Notes: generated by a model from the letters alone, not told the origin. A stretch of 35,601 nt of DNA from Rhodospirillaceae bacterium (GCA_018667855.1 JABIRL010000074.1:1-35601), one strand, 5' to 3'. Shown: positions 25,763 to 35,089, counted from the first letter of the stretch. Translations and numbers: made by a program.

Positions 25763-26857
25763 TCAGCCGTCCTCCAAATGCAACAACAGCGACAGACCCA
25801 GCAGGGTACAGATGCCGGTGGGGGTCCAGGCCGCCAGGATCACGGGCAGATTGCCGGCAATGCCAAAGGCATGCACCACGTCGGAAACGAAATATAGCAA
25901 AAAACCGGTCAATACCCCCGCGCCCAGCAGCAGGCCGGTGTGGCCGCGTCGGGTCAGACGCAAGGAAAATGTCGCCGCCAGCAGGATCATCGCCGCCAGC
26001 AGCAACGGCATGGCCAGGATGTTATGCCAATGCAAACGGTGCCGGGTGGCGGAAAAGCCGGCCATTTCCAGGGTTTGGATAAATCCCGGCAGGGACCAGA
26101 AAGACAGGGTTTGCGGCGAGGCGAAGCCTTCCTGAATCTGGGCCAAGGTCAAAGTTGTTTCGATTTCGTAACTAGGTAGGCGCTGGGCCGGTTCCTGGGG
26201 CCGGGTCAACAGCGCGTCACTCAACTGCCAGCGACCGTCCAGCAGCATGGCCCGTTCGGCATCGATCCGGCCGACGAATTCATCCCGTCCCTTGTACATG
26301 AAGACGATGACCTCACGCAGCTCCGTTCCGGCGGATGAAACATGGCGGGCATGGATCACTGATTGTCCGAATTCGTCCGCCTGACGCAGCCATAATCCGG
26401 TGGCCGATACCGCCAAAAGACTTTGCCGGCCCTCCAGATACCGTCCTTCCAGCTGTTCATAACGGGCCGACATAATAGCTGCCAGAGGATTGAACAACGT
26501 CACCACGAATGCGCCAAGCAGCACGGCGATAACCAGGGCCGGGGCCAGGAATTGCCAGACCGAGACGCCGGCGGCCCGCGCCACGATCAATTCATGGCTG
26601 CGGGTCAGGCGCGAAAAGGTGGCAATGGCGCCAAACAACGTTGCCACCGGCAATACCTTCTGCGCCAAGTTCGGCAGGTTCAGCGCCGCCATGCCCAGGA
26701 CCAGGCCAAGGCCCGCCGATTCCCGGCCGGAGGCCCGGCGCAGCAGCTCAACCACATCGATCAGAAATATCAAGGCCAGCAGAATGCCCAGAACAAACCC
26801 GATGCCCAACAGAAACTGCCGTCCCAGATAGAACGAAAATGTGGGTGATAGGCGCAT
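25763..26857 (-). CDS. lptG: LPS export ABC transporter permease LptG
   Basis: I choose the ATG at 26857, giving 364 residues beginning MRLSPTFSFYLGRQFLLGIGFVLGILLALIFLIDVVELLRR. It overlaps the lptF stop (TGATG); the frame continues upstream to 26938, but that extension lies wholly inside lptF. The architecture is that of the LptF/LptG family: three N-terminal helices, a periplasmic beta-jellyroll (about 130-250) and three C-terminal helices (ILAMPLLLAAMILLAATFSLRLTRRGHTGLLLGAGVLTGFLLYFVSDVVHAFG). With LptF and the ATPase LptB it extracts LPS from the inner membrane. Confidence 0.94.
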   Translation of the reverse strand: MRLSPTFSFYLGRQFLLGIGFVLGILLALIFLIDVVELLRRASGRESAGLGLVLGMAALNLPNLAQKVLPVATLFGAIATFSRLTRSHELIVARAAGVSVWQFLAPALVIAVLLGAFVVTLFNPLAAIMSARYEQLEGRYLEGRQSLLAVSATGLWLRQADEFGQSVIHARHVSSAGTELREVIVFMYKGRDEFVGRIDAERAMLLDGRWQLSDALLTRPQEPAQRLPSYEIETTLTLAQIQEGFASPQTLSFWSLPGFIQTLEMAGFSATRHRLHWHNILAMPLLLAAMILLAATFSLRLTRRGHTGLLLGAGVLTGFLLYFVSDVVHAFGIAGNLPVILAAWTPTGICTLLGLSLLLHLEDG

Positions 26858-27999
26858 CAGGATGGTTCCAAACCCGCGGGGCGCATATCGTGCCGCCGGC
26901 GCGGCCAGATCCCGCCGCGCAGCAGGGCGAAGAAGCAAACCGCCATGACCAGTAAAATATTCACATACAACAACGGGATCAGGGCCGGGATCTTGGCCGA
27001 CAACCCCACCAGGCCCAGGCCCGCGGCCCGCACTAATGCAATACAGCCCACCGCGATGACGATGCGCCAGCGCCGTCCGCGCCGGTTAAATTCCCCCGAC
27101 AATACCGCCGCCAGGGCGATCAGGGTAAAGGCCAGGCCGTACAGGGGCGCGGCCAGGCGGTCATGGCCCTCGGCCCGCATGCGGGCGGCATTGGCCAGAT
27201 CGTCGGCGCCCGTGCCGGGCCAGAACAATTCGTGCAGATAGCGCTCGCCCGGCTCCAGCCAGCGGTCCTCGTCCCGCTGCACGAACTGGCTCAAATCCAG
27301 GGCATAACTGTCGAACTGCAATAAGGACAACTGCCCGGCCGCATGGTCGATTTCCTGACGGTTGCCATTGACCATGACAAACCGCGGCCCCGACTTGGTC
27401 CGCACCATGGCGCCTTTCTCGGCGATCATGGTCACGGGACGCTGTTTCACGCGGCTATCGTGCACCAGAATGCCCAACATCTCGCCGCCTGACTGCCGGG
27501 CCCGGATATAGACCGTCAGGCTGTCACCGATGGTATTGAAGGTGCCCTCCTGCAACAGAACATAGGACAGATTGGTGCGCAGGGATGTCTTCATATCCTT
27601 GAACGCCCGCTGTCCCGTCGGCATCAGGTAGAGGGACAGGAAATAGCCGAACACCGTAACGACCAAGGCCAGGGTCAGGGCCGGGCGGGCCAGGGCCAGA
27701 TTGCCCAGGCCCGAGGCGCGCATGACGACGATTTCACTATCCCCATCCAGGTTGTTGTAGACGTACAGCACGGCGGCGAACAGCGCGATGGGCAGAATGA
27801 TGGTCAACACGCCCGGCAGCACCAATAGGGTTAACTGCCCGAAATAAGAGGCTGAAAGGCCCTTGTTGATGATCAGATCGACAAAGCGCAGGGATTGCGT
27901 CAACCAGATCACCCCGGTCAACGACAACAGAAAAAACACGAACGGTCCGGCCAGTTGGCGGAGGATATATCGCTGCAGTCTTTGCACGATTCGAATCAT
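26857..27999 (-). CDS. lptF: LPS export ABC transporter permease LptF
   Basis: The 380-residue protein begins MIRIVQRLQRYILRQLAGPFVFFLLSLTGVIWLTQSLRFVDLIINKGLS, the typical LptF opening. VVMRASGLGNLALARPAL is the coupling-helix region that contacts LptB. A periplasmic jellyroll (FNTIGDSLTVYIRARQSGGEMLGILVHDSR) and C-terminal helices follow. It is the first gene of the lptF-lptG-lptD operon. The 200 bases upstream (28000-28199) separate it from the divergent flavoprotein gene and should hold promoters for both; I see no distinctive motif there. Confidence 0.94.
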   Translation of the reverse strand: MIRIVQRLQRYILRQLAGPFVFFLLSLTGVIWLTQSLRFVDLIINKGLSASYFGQLTLLVLPGVLTIILPIALFAAVLYVYNNLDGDSEIVVMRASGLGNLALARPALTLALVVTVFGYFLSLYLMPTGQRAFKDMKTSLRTNLSYVLLQEGTFNTIGDSLTVYIRARQSGGEMLGILVHDSRVKQRPVTMIAEKGAMVRTKSGPRFVMVNGNRQEIDHAAGQLSLLQFDSYALDLSQFVQRDEDRWLEPGERYLHELFWPGTGADDLANAARMRAEGHDRLAAPLYGLAFTLIALAAVLSGEFNRRGRRWRIVIAVGCIALVRAAGLGLVGLSAKIPALIPLLYVNILLVMAVCFFALLRGGIWPRRRHDMRPAGLEPS

Positions 28000-28199
28000 A
28001 CAGCGAGGCGCCGCGGAATGACAGAAACAAGGTCACGTTTCGAAAGCCGATATCCTGCGGCCGGCCCATGGCATGGCGCTTCGCGCCATTTGCAGCTTCA
28101 TAGCTATTCCCGGTCTGAACCTGATGGCCGAATAGGATGTAGCGACGAGGATCGACTGCGCTATGCTGTGGACCGGCGCAAGACATCGCGGGAGGGGTT

Positions 28200-29378
28200 A
28201 TGACAGCTGATACGCAGGCTCGGACGGAACAGGTCATCGACGGATCGGAATTATTGGCGCGCGTGGCGTCATTGACGCCGCTGATCGAAGAAAACGCCGG
28301 GCGCTCGGAAGCCATGGGCACACTGGCGCCGGAGGTGGTGGCGGCACTGCGCCAAGCCGGCCTTTTCCGCCTGTGGAGCGCGGCCGAAGTCGGCGGCTAC
28401 GACATAAATCTGGCTGATCAGCTGGAAATACTGGTGGCGGTGGCCCGGGCCGACATGTCGGCGTGCTGGAGCCTGATGATTGGCGCCTCCAGCAGCGCCG
28501 TGATGGCCGGGCGCCTGCCCGACGAAGGCATTGCGCGGCTGTTCGGCGATGGACTTTGGCCGACGGCGGCGTCTTCGTTGACCCCGAGCGGCCGGGCCCG
28601 CCGTTGTGCGGGCGGCTACCGGGTAAGCGGGCGCTGGGGCTTCGGCAGCGGCATTCGGCATGCCCAGGGGGCCATGGCCAATTGCCTGGTCGAAGATGCC
28701 GAGGCCGTGGCTGCAGGGGGCGACGGTCCGCGGCAGATTTCGGCCTTCGTGCCGATTGATGAGGTCGAGATCCTGGACGATTGGAACGTTGGCGGTCTAT
28801 GTGGCAGCGGCAGTAATTCCTATGTCATCGACGATGTCTTCGTGCCCGACTGCTTTATCGGCATTTTACGGCCGCTCACCGTGCTTCGGGGTGGCGCCAG
28901 GGCGGCTATCCTTCATTTGCGGTTGCCTATCGAGCATGGGGCGGTGGCCTTGGGCGGCGCCCGCCGGGCGCTCGACGAAGTTACCCTGCAGGCCGCTGGC
29001 AAGCGGCGGCTGACAGAGACCCGGACGGTAGCCGATACCCAGTTGTTTCAGGTGGAACTGGGCCGGATGGAGGCGCAGTTCGCCGGGCTGATGGCCGGCG
29101 CGCGGGCGGCGGCCGCCGCATTCGATGCGGCCTTGCCCGGTCCGGAACCTGAAATGATCGACGCGGCGGCGCACATGCGGGCGGTCTGTGCCCATGTGAC
29201 CGAGGCCTGCCAGACAATCGTGACCCGTTGCCTGCGTGTGGCCGGTGCGGGCGCCATCATGCCGGGCAATCCGCTGGAGCGTCTGCAGCGGGACATGACG
29301 GTGGCCGCACAGCATTATATGATTGGCGACAGCAGCTACGAGGCACTCGGCCGCTTGCGGCTCGGCATCGCTCAGTGA
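28200..29378 (+). CDS. Acyl-CoA dehydrogenase-fold flavoprotein (possibly a flavin-dependent monooxygenase)
   Basis: The 392-residue protein has the acyl-CoA dehydrogenase architecture: N-terminal helical domain (LTPLIEENAGRSEAMGTLAPEVVAALRQAGLFRLWSAAEVGGYD), middle beta domain (GGYRVSGRWGFGSGIRHAQ; DDWNVGGLCGSGSNSYVIDDVFVPD) and C-terminal helical domain (CLRVAGAGAIMPGNPLERLQRDMTVAAQHYMIGDSSYEALGRLRLG). The pattern of DWNVxGLxGSGS and the conserved C-terminal His are closer to the HsaA/HpaC-partner type hydroxylases than to true fatty-acyl dehydrogenases. A GGGAGGGG ribosome site precedes the ATG. It is followed 35 bases later by a VOC protein gene. The substrate is not known. Confidence 0.87.
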   Translation: MTADTQARTEQVIDGSELLARVASLTPLIEENAGRSEAMGTLAPEVVAALRQAGLFRLWSAAEVGGYDINLADQLEILVAVARADMSACWSLMIGASSSAVMAGRLPDEGIARLFGDGLWPTAASSLTPSGRARRCAGGYRVSGRWGFGSGIRHAQGAMANCLVEDAEAVAAGGDGPRQISAFVPIDEVEILDDWNVGGLCGSGSNSYVIDDVFVPDCFIGILRPLTVLRGGARAAILHLRLPIEHGAVALGGARRALDEVTLQAAGKRRLTETRTVADTQLFQVELGRMEAQFAGLMAGARAAAAAFDAALPGPEPEMIDAAAHMRAVCAHVTEACQTIVTRCLRVAGAGAIMPGNPLERLQRDMTVAAQHYMIGDSSYEALGRLRLGIAQ

Positions 29379-29413
29379 TACCGGAGCGGCGGAAAAGAAA
29401 TGGAGCATATGCT

Positions 29414-29944
29414 ATGGGTTTGAAGCTTTCACACGCTTTCATCAATGTCGCCGATGTCGACAAGGTGGTGCCGTTCTACACCGATATTCTGGGCTTTCAG
29501 GTCACTGACCGGGGCCATATCAACGGTGATATCGAGGCTGTATTCATGAGCCAGGATCCCGATAACCACCATCAGATCGCCCTGGCCGGCACCTTGAAGG
29601 ACGACCTGGCCGGCCGCAATCTTGGTCATGTGGCGTTTCGCATGGAGGCGCTGGACGATTTGAGGGCGCTGAAGAAACGTCTGACATCCGAGGGCATCGC
29701 GATCGGACGGGAGATTTCACACGGCAATGCCTGGTCGCTCTATTTTACCGATCCGGAAGGCAACGGCATCGAATGTTTCGTCGACACACCATTTCATGTC
29801 AGCCAGCCACAGGGTAAGCCGACGGACATTGAACTTGATGACAAGGCGCTGCTGGACAAGACCAGGGAAGATTTCAGGGAAGAGCCTGAATTCGGCGCCT
29901 ATGCCGACTGGCAAGAGGCGATGCGCAACAGACTGGCCGACTAG
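29414..29944 (+). CDS. VOC-family protein (glyoxalase / extradiol dioxygenase fold)
   Basis: The 176-residue protein begins MGLKLSHAFINVADVDKVVPFYTDILGFQVTDRG. Candidate metal ligands are the His in LSHAFI near the N-terminus, the His in NLGHVAFRM (about residue 72) and the Glu in GNGIECFVD (about 119). This is the His-His-Glu pattern of type I ring-cleaving dioxygenases and related metalloenzymes. The acidic C-terminal tail ends EFGAYADWQEAMRNRLAD. Co-orientation with the flavoprotein just upstream suggests consecutive steps, for example hydroxylation followed by cleavage or isomerisation; that is inference. Confidence 0.85.
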   Translation: MGLKLSHAFINVADVDKVVPFYTDILGFQVTDRGHINGDIEAVFMSQDPDNHHQIALAGTLKDDLAGRNLGHVAFRMEALDDLRALKKRLTSEGIAIGREISHGNAWSLYFTDPEGNGIECFVDTPFHVSQPQGKPTDIELDDKALLDKTREDFREEPEFGAYADWQEAMRNRLAD

Positions 29945-29966
29945 CCCGCATTGGACAGGAAAGGCC

Positions 29967-31499
29967 TTAAACCTGAGCGACCTTCTCCAACGGTACATCG
30001 CGGCCCGCCGGCAGGTTGTCGTACAGGTCCGCGATGAGGTCGGATTTCAATGTCCGTCTATCCGGATCGTCCCACAGATTTTGCCATTGATGGGGATCGT
30101 CCGAGAGATTGTATAATTCGCCCACATCGCCGCTATCGTAATAGTTCGTGGGCTCGTAAACCGTACAGATATAGCCGTCCCGGTACAGCGTACGCATGGT
30201 GATGTCGTTGCCGGCGAAACCGTCCTGCCATTCGGTGATGGTGCGTTCCCGGCCCGCGGCCCCTGCGAATGATTGGGGCAGCGGCGTGCCCTGCATCCAA
30301 TCCGGCACCGCCAGGCCGGCCACCTCGCAGATGGTCGGCGCCAGATCCACATGGCCGACCGGGGCATCGATCTCGGCCGGCGCAATGGCGGCCAGGGGCG
30401 CAGGACGCCAGATGAACGGCAACCGCATCAGGCCCTCCACATGGTAGGGGCCTTTAAACAACATGCCGAAATCACCCTGAAATTCGCCGTGATCGGTGGT
30501 GTAGAAGACGTCCGTTTCATCGCCCCAGCCACGTGCCTGGATATGATCCATGACCCGGCCCACGGCCTCATCGATCAGTTCGTTGGAGATATGGGCCATG
30601 GCGTTGACCTCACGGATTTGATCCGCCGTCAGATGTGCCGGCACCAGATCGGCGGGCACCTCGAAATTGAATTGGCCGCGCCCTTCGTACCATTCCAGCC
30701 AATGGCGGGGCTTGCCGGCCAGGATTTCAGCCGTCCGCTCGGGCGAGCCCGGATAGCCGTCGGGCAGCGTCAGGTCCCGCCAATCCACCCGGCCAAGTTC
30801 ACTTTGCGGCGGGTCCCAGGGATGGTGGGGGTCGGGGAAACTCATCCAGACGAACCAATCCGCCGCCTCGTCCAGACTGTCGAGAAAGGCCATGGTCCGG
30901 GCCGCCGTCCAGTCGGTGTGATATTGCTCCCGCGGGATCGGATTATGCCAGACCTGGGGTGCCCCGGTATCGCCGCCGCCCCGGCCGCTGGGCCCGCCCT
31001 GGGCAGTATATTCGTGAAAGCCGTCAACGGCGTCGGGGTGCTGATCCCGCAGCCAACGGGGATAATGGGTCAGGCTGCGCCCCGCCCGCCCCGTATGGCC
31101 GCACAGCTCCATATGATCGAAGCCGCGATGCGGCCCGGTCTTGCCCCAGGTGGCGGCCCAGTTTTCGAAATAATCCGTGTGCGAGGCCGGCTCGAAATGC
31201 GCCTTGCCCAACAAGGCCGTTCGGTAGCCGTTCTGTTGCAGATGTGCGGCCAGGTTCGGCGCATCCACGGGCAGGGGAATACCGTTCGAGGTGACGCCAT
31301 GGCTGCGGATATATTGCCCGGTCAGAATGGTGGCCCGTTCCGGCATGCAGACGGTGTTCTGATTACGGGCCTGGCGAAAGTTCAATCCCGCCGCCGCCAG
31401 GGCGTCGATGGCCGGGGTTCGGGCCACCTCTCCCCCGGTACAGCCCAGGGCGTCGTGGCGCTGCTGATCCGTGGTGATAAGCAAAATCTTGCGGCCCAT
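29967..31499 (-). CDS. Sulfatase (formylglycine type)
   Basis: The 510-residue protein belongs to the alkaline-phosphatase-superfamily sulfatases. The N-terminus MGRKILLITTDQQRHDALGC provides metal ligands. C51-M-P-E-R is the CxPxR motif whose cysteine is converted to formylglycine, followed by ATILTGQYIRSHGV. DVFYTTDHGEFQGDFGMLFKGPYHVEGLMRLPFIWR provides the second metal-binding region. No signal peptide is visible, so it is probably cytoplasmic. It hydrolyses a sulfate ester, or a phosphonate/phosphate diester in related enzymes. It converges on the VOC gene with 22 bases between. The formylglycine-generating enzyme is not in this window. Confidence 0.92.
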   Translation of the reverse strand: MGRKILLITTDQQRHDALGCTGGEVARTPAIDALAAAGLNFRQARNQNTVCMPERATILTGQYIRSHGVTSNGIPLPVDAPNLAAHLQQNGYRTALLGKAHFEPASHTDYFENWAATWGKTGPHRGFDHMELCGHTGRAGRSLTHYPRWLRDQHPDAVDGFHEYTAQGGPSGRGGGDTGAPQVWHNPIPREQYHTDWTAARTMAFLDSLDEAADWFVWMSFPDPHHPWDPPQSELGRVDWRDLTLPDGYPGSPERTAEILAGKPRHWLEWYEGRGQFNFEVPADLVPAHLTADQIREVNAMAHISNELIDEAVGRVMDHIQARGWGDETDVFYTTDHGEFQGDFGMLFKGPYHVEGLMRLPFIWRPAPLAAIAPAEIDAPVGHVDLAPTICEVAGLAVPDWMQGTPLPQSFAGAAGRERTITEWQDGFAGNDITMRTLYRDGYICTVYEPTNYYDSGDVGELYNLSDDPHQWQNLWDDPDRRTLKSDLIADLYDNLPAGRDVPLEKVAQV

Positions 31500-31601
31500 A
31501 ATTTCCGCCCCCTCAGGTGCATACCGGCTTGCGCTGTAGTGGCATCACCTTAAGATACGGTGCAACCAAATTCCAATTCCGCAAGAGATCAGGGGACGTC
31601 C

Positions 31602-33098
31602 ATGAAGATCACCATTTCCGAACCGAAACTGCCCAACTCCGGCGCCCTTGTCATTGGCGTTCTGAAAGGCGGCACCTTGCTGTCCACCGGCAAACAGCTG
31701 GACAAGGCCTCCAAGGGCGCGCTCAGCAAGGCCATCAAGGGTTCCCGCTTCACGGGCGGCAGGGGGCAATGGCTGGACGTAATCGCCCCCGCCGGCATCG
31801 GCGCCGACCGGGTCTTGATGGCGGGGATTGGCGAGGCCAAGACGATCAAGCGTGAAACAATGGAAAACGTGGCCGGCTCGGCCCTGCAGCGCCTGGCGGG
31901 CAGCGGCGTCAAGACCATCTCCATCGTCTGCGATCCCGTGAAGGGCGCCAAGGTGGATGCGGCCCTGGGCGCGGCCTCTCTGGCCTATGGCGCCCGATTG
32001 GCCAGCTATCGCTTCGACAAGTACCGCACCAAGCTAAAGGCCACGGACAAGCCAAGCGTTACGGCAGTGAATGTTCTGGCGAAGGGTTCAGCGGCGGCGC
32101 GCAAGGAATTCAAATCCCTGGATGCCATCGCCAGCGGCGTCTTCATGACCCGCGATCTGGTCAGCGAACCGGCCAACGTGCTGTATCCGGAAAGCATGGC
32201 CAAGGAGTGCAGGACTCTGGCCAAGCTGGGCGTCAAGGTCGAGGTCCTGAACGAGGCCCGCATGGCCAAACTGGGCATGGGCGCCCTGTTGGGCGTGGGC
32301 CAGGGCAGCCGCCGGGAAAGCCAATTGGTGGTCATGCGCTGGCAGGGCGCGGGCGCGCGAACCAAGCCCGTGGCTTTCGTGGGCAAGGGCGTCACCTTCG
32401 ATACGGGCGGTATCTCGCTGAAACCCGGGCCCGGCATGGAAATGATGAAATGGGACATGGGCGGCGCCGGCGCCGTGGTTGGCCTGATGAAAGCCCTGGC
32501 CGGGCGCAAGGCCAAGGCCAATGTGATCGGCGTGGTCGGCCTGGTGGAAAACATGCCGGACGGCAATGCCCAACGGCCCGGCGATATTGTCACATCCATG
32601 TCCGGTCAAACCATCGAGATCCTGAATACGGATGCCGAGGGGCGCCTGGTGCTGGCGGATGCCCTTTGGTACACCCAGGACCGCTTCAAGCCGCAATTCA
32701 TGGTCAATCTGGCCACCTTGACCGGCGCCATCATCATCTCGCTCGGCCATGAACATGCGGGCCTGTTCTCCAACGACGACAAGCTGTGCCGGCAACTGTC
32801 CGAGGCCGGCGAAGAAGTGGACGAAAAAGTATGGCGTCTGCCCCTGACGGATGCCTATGACAAGAAAATCAACTGCGCCATCGCGGATATGAAGAATATC
32901 GGCGGCCGGGACGCGGGCTCCATCACCGCCGCGCAGTTCCTGCAGCGCTATGTCAACAAGGTGCCCTGGGCCCATCTAGACATCGCCGGCACCGCCTGGG
33001 CGGACAAAGGCAAACCCACGGTGCCAAAGGGCGGCACGGGCTGGGGCGTCCGCATGCTGGATCGTCTGGTCGCCAATCATTACGAGGGCGGCAAGTAG
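31602..33098 (+). CDS. pepA: Leucyl aminopeptidase (M17)
   Basis: The 498-residue protein starts at ATG 31602 (MKITISEPKLPNSG); the frame opens earlier at a GTG at 31560 without support. The C-terminal catalytic domain shows GKGVTFDTGGISLKPGPGMEMMKWDMGG near residues 261-288 and NTDAEGRLVLADAL from about residue 342, the M17 signature with the dizinc ligands (Lys, Asp, Asp, Glu). It removes N-terminal residues from peptides in the cytoplasm. In some bacteria PepA also acts as a DNA-binding factor. It is followed 8 bases later by holC, an arrangement common in proteobacteria. Confidence 0.96.
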   Translation: MKITISEPKLPNSGALVIGVLKGGTLLSTGKQLDKASKGALSKAIKGSRFTGGRGQWLDVIAPAGIGADRVLMAGIGEAKTIKRETMENVAGSALQRLAGSGVKTISIVCDPVKGAKVDAALGAASLAYGARLASYRFDKYRTKLKATDKPSVTAVNVLAKGSAAARKEFKSLDAIASGVFMTRDLVSEPANVLYPESMAKECRTLAKLGVKVEVLNEARMAKLGMGALLGVGQGSRRESQLVVMRWQGAGARTKPVAFVGKGVTFDTGGISLKPGPGMEMMKWDMGGAGAVVGLMKALAGRKAKANVIGVVGLVENMPDGNAQRPGDIVTSMSGQTIEILNTDAEGRLVLADALWYTQDRFKPQFMVNLATLTGAIIISLGHEHAGLFSNDDKLCRQLSEAGEEVDEKVWRLPLTDAYDKKINCAIADMKNIGGRDAGSITAAQFLQRYVNKVPWAHLDIAGTAWADKGKPTVPKGGTGWGVRMLDRLVANHYEGGK

Positions 33099-33106
33099 GT
33101 AACTCC

Positions 33107-33556
33107 ATGCCGGAGGTCGGGTTCTATCACCTGCTCCACTGGCCGCTCGAACGCGCCTTGCCGAAGCTGCTGGAAAAGGCCCTGGAACGGGGCCATCGGG
33201 CCATTGTTCTGGCCGGCTCGAAAGAGCGGGTCGATGATCTGAACACAGTCCTGTGGACTTACGAGGAACGCGCCTGGCTGCCCCATGGCGCCGCCGGCGA
33301 CGGCCCGCCCGGGGATCAGCCCGTCTATCTGACGGCGGAGGATGAAAACCCCAACGGCGCCGATGTTCTGGTCGCGGTGGACGGCTGCCAGCCGACCAGC
33401 ACCGACGGCTTCGCCCGCATCATCGATATGTTCGACGGTCGCAACGAAGACATGGTCGCCGCCGCCCGCACCCGCTGGCGCGGCTATCTGGATCAGGGCT
33501 TCGAGCTGACATACTGGCAGCAAACAGAAAATGGAGGATGGGAGAAAAAAACGTAA
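33107..33556 (+). CDS. holC: DNA polymerase III subunit chi
   Basis: The 149-residue protein begins MPEVGFYHLLHWPLERALPKLLEKALERGHRAIVLAGSKERVDDLNTVLWTY and ends with the family's ELTYWQQTENGGWEKKT. Chi links the clamp loader to single-strand-binding protein at the replication fork. The C-terminus looks like a complete HolC end, so the adjoining foreign-looking DNA has not visibly removed it, though the last codons could belong to an attachment site restored by integration. The gene sits 8 bases after pepA and is presumably in its operon. Confidence 0.93.
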   Translation: MPEVGFYHLLHWPLERALPKLLEKALERGHRAIVLAGSKERVDDLNTVLWTYEERAWLPHGAAGDGPPGDQPVYLTAEDENPNGADVLVAVDGCQPTSTDGFARIIDMFDGRNEDMVAAARTRWRGYLDQGFELTYWQQTENGGWEKKT

Positions 33557-33596
33557 TAATTTCAAATAGTTATAAGTGACACAGTTTTTTAATACC

Positions 33597-33654
33597 ATAC
33601 ACTTAACATACACTCAGCATCGTATGAGCGTGATTTTACACGTAATATACACTT
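33597..33654 (+). repeat. Three direct copies of ATACACT upstream of the integrase
   Basis: ATACACT occurs at 33597-33603, 33608-33614 and 33647-33653; the first and third extend to ATACACTT. The first two are spaced 11 bases apart, about one helical turn. A reversed near-copy, ATAAGTG, lies near 33572-33578. A short inverted repeat CGTG-ATTTTA-CACG lies between copies two and three. They sit in the AT-rich gap between holC and the recombinase gene, where arm-type integrase sites or a repressor operator would be expected. Confidence 0.4.
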
Positions 33655-33673
33655 GTCGGCTGAGGAAAATCGT

Positions 33674-34969
33674 ATGCACCAACAAGACACGCGCACGTAC
33701 GAAAACGGTGCGGTCACTCTTTATCGACGCTCGGATCACAAGACGCCGCGCTGGCATTGCCGCATCAAATTGCCGAATGAACGGCGATATGTGAGGAAGT
33801 CGACAGGCGAAGAAGATTTGGACAAGGCGAAGACTGCGGCGATGACGGACTACTATGTCCTGCTGTCAAAGCAGCAAAATAAGCTACCGATATTCTCAAA
33901 GAATTTTGACGATGCGGCGAAAGCATTTCTCGACGAGCAAATTTTTCGTCACAGCGTTGGTGCCATAAGTGATGGTCGCCTTGCGTATCAAAAGAGCGTT
34001 GTCGGACGCTGGTTCACCATGTATTTCGAAAAGCGGGCCATCGATCGAATTACGACCGATGACATCAATGAATATTGGAAATGGCGTATCAACTATTGGA
34101 AATCTGACGAGGGAACAGCGGAATTAAAGATAACTGGCAGAAGCGTTGCGATGAACCCAAAGTCGACGACGCTCAACGAGGAGAAAATTTCTCTGAAACA
34201 GGTTTTCGATTTTGCTGCTGAAAAAGGCTGGATTAGCCGAAACACTCTTCCGATCATCAAGCTCCCAATGAAGGTGAAGCCAGAGAGCCGAGAGCATTTC
34301 ACGATCGAGGAATGGCGGTCGATTGCTCTTTATATGGAGAACCGATGGTCAAAGACTGCCATGAATGCGGAAAAGCTTTTTGCACGGAAGCGTGTGATGA
34401 CACGCGTGATTGTATCTCGCGAAACAGGAATGCGTCCGCCCGAAGCAACAAACCTCCGCTGGCGCGATATAGGGGACTACACAGACCCTGAGACTGGCGA
34501 GAAATACACTGAGATATTTGTCCACGGAAAAGATAAGGAGCGAAGTCTGATTGCGGACCTCTCTGTTTTGCGTCGCCTCAACGAGTGGAAAAAAATATCG
34601 ACATACACGAAACATGACGACTACGTCTTCTGTACCAAAGACGGAGGTCGCGCCAAATTCGACAATGGAATTTTTACCAAAATGCTGCGTGAATTTGGAT
34701 TGTTGAAAGATAAGCGTGGCGAAAACAGAACCCTCTACAGCCTCAGACATACATTTGCCGCCGACCGCATTTTGGATGGCGATGTGGATTACTACCTCCT
34801 CGCAAAGGCGATGGGAACGAGCATCCGTATGATCGAAATGCATTACGGCCATTTGGAACCGAAGAAAATGGCTGCCAAATTGACCCATTCGAAATATGCC
34901 GAAAACTTGAAGCGTGCTTGGCGGAGTTATGACGAAAGGAAGCGCGAAGAAAAACAGGCCCCGACCTAA
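33674..34969 (+). CDS. Tyrosine recombinase (phage-type integrase)
   Basis: With ATG 33674 (GAGGAA at 7 bases) the protein has 431 residues; a TTG at 33653 is a weaker start. The N-terminal part (AVTLYRRSDHKTPRWHCRIKLPNERRYVRKSTG) resembles an arm-type DNA-binding region. A core-binding helical domain follows, then the catalytic domain. This shows R254 in ETGMRPPEATNLRW, R358-H359 in YSLRHTFAADRIL, and the tyrosine nucleophile Y391 in MIEMHYGHLEPK; the usual LGH is MGT here, as in a known subgroup. It should integrate and excise a mobile element by site-specific recombination. Base composition is clearly more AT-rich than the genes to the left, which suggests transfer. Confidence 0.93.
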   Translation: MHQQDTRTYENGAVTLYRRSDHKTPRWHCRIKLPNERRYVRKSTGEEDLDKAKTAAMTDYYVLLSKQQNKLPIFSKNFDDAAKAFLDEQIFRHSVGAISDGRLAYQKSVVGRWFTMYFEKRAIDRITTDDINEYWKWRINYWKSDEGTAELKITGRSVAMNPKSTTLNEEKISLKQVFDFAAEKGWISRNTLPIIKLPMKVKPESREHFTIEEWRSIALYMENRWSKTAMNAEKLFARKRVMTRVIVSRETGMRPPEATNLRWRDIGDYTDPETGEKYTEIFVHGKDKERSLIADLSVLRRLNEWKKISTYTKHDDYVFCTKDGGRAKFDNGIFTKMLREFGLLKDKRGENRTLYSLRHTFAADRILDGDVDYYLLAKAMGTSIRMIEMHYGHLEPKKMAAKLTHSKYAENLKRAWRSYDERKREEKQAPT

Positions 34970-34970
34970 A

Positions 34971-34991
34971 AGGGCGGTTGGAAACCGCCTT
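34971..34991 (+). terminator. Hairpin after the integrase gene (possible terminator)
   Basis: AGGGCGGTT and AACCGCCTT pair over 9 bases (one G-T) around a three-base loop, starting 2 bases after the integrase stop codon. The following bases (CGTAATTCCTT) contain only a weak T-rich stretch, so termination efficiency is uncertain. Confidence 0.45.
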
Positions 34992-35089
34992 CGTAATTCC
35001 TTAACCGCAAAAGTGGTATCTCTCATTAGCAGATACGGCAGCTCAGAAAACGGCGGCCATCAAATGGTTGCGTGTTGATGCGGTGCGGA

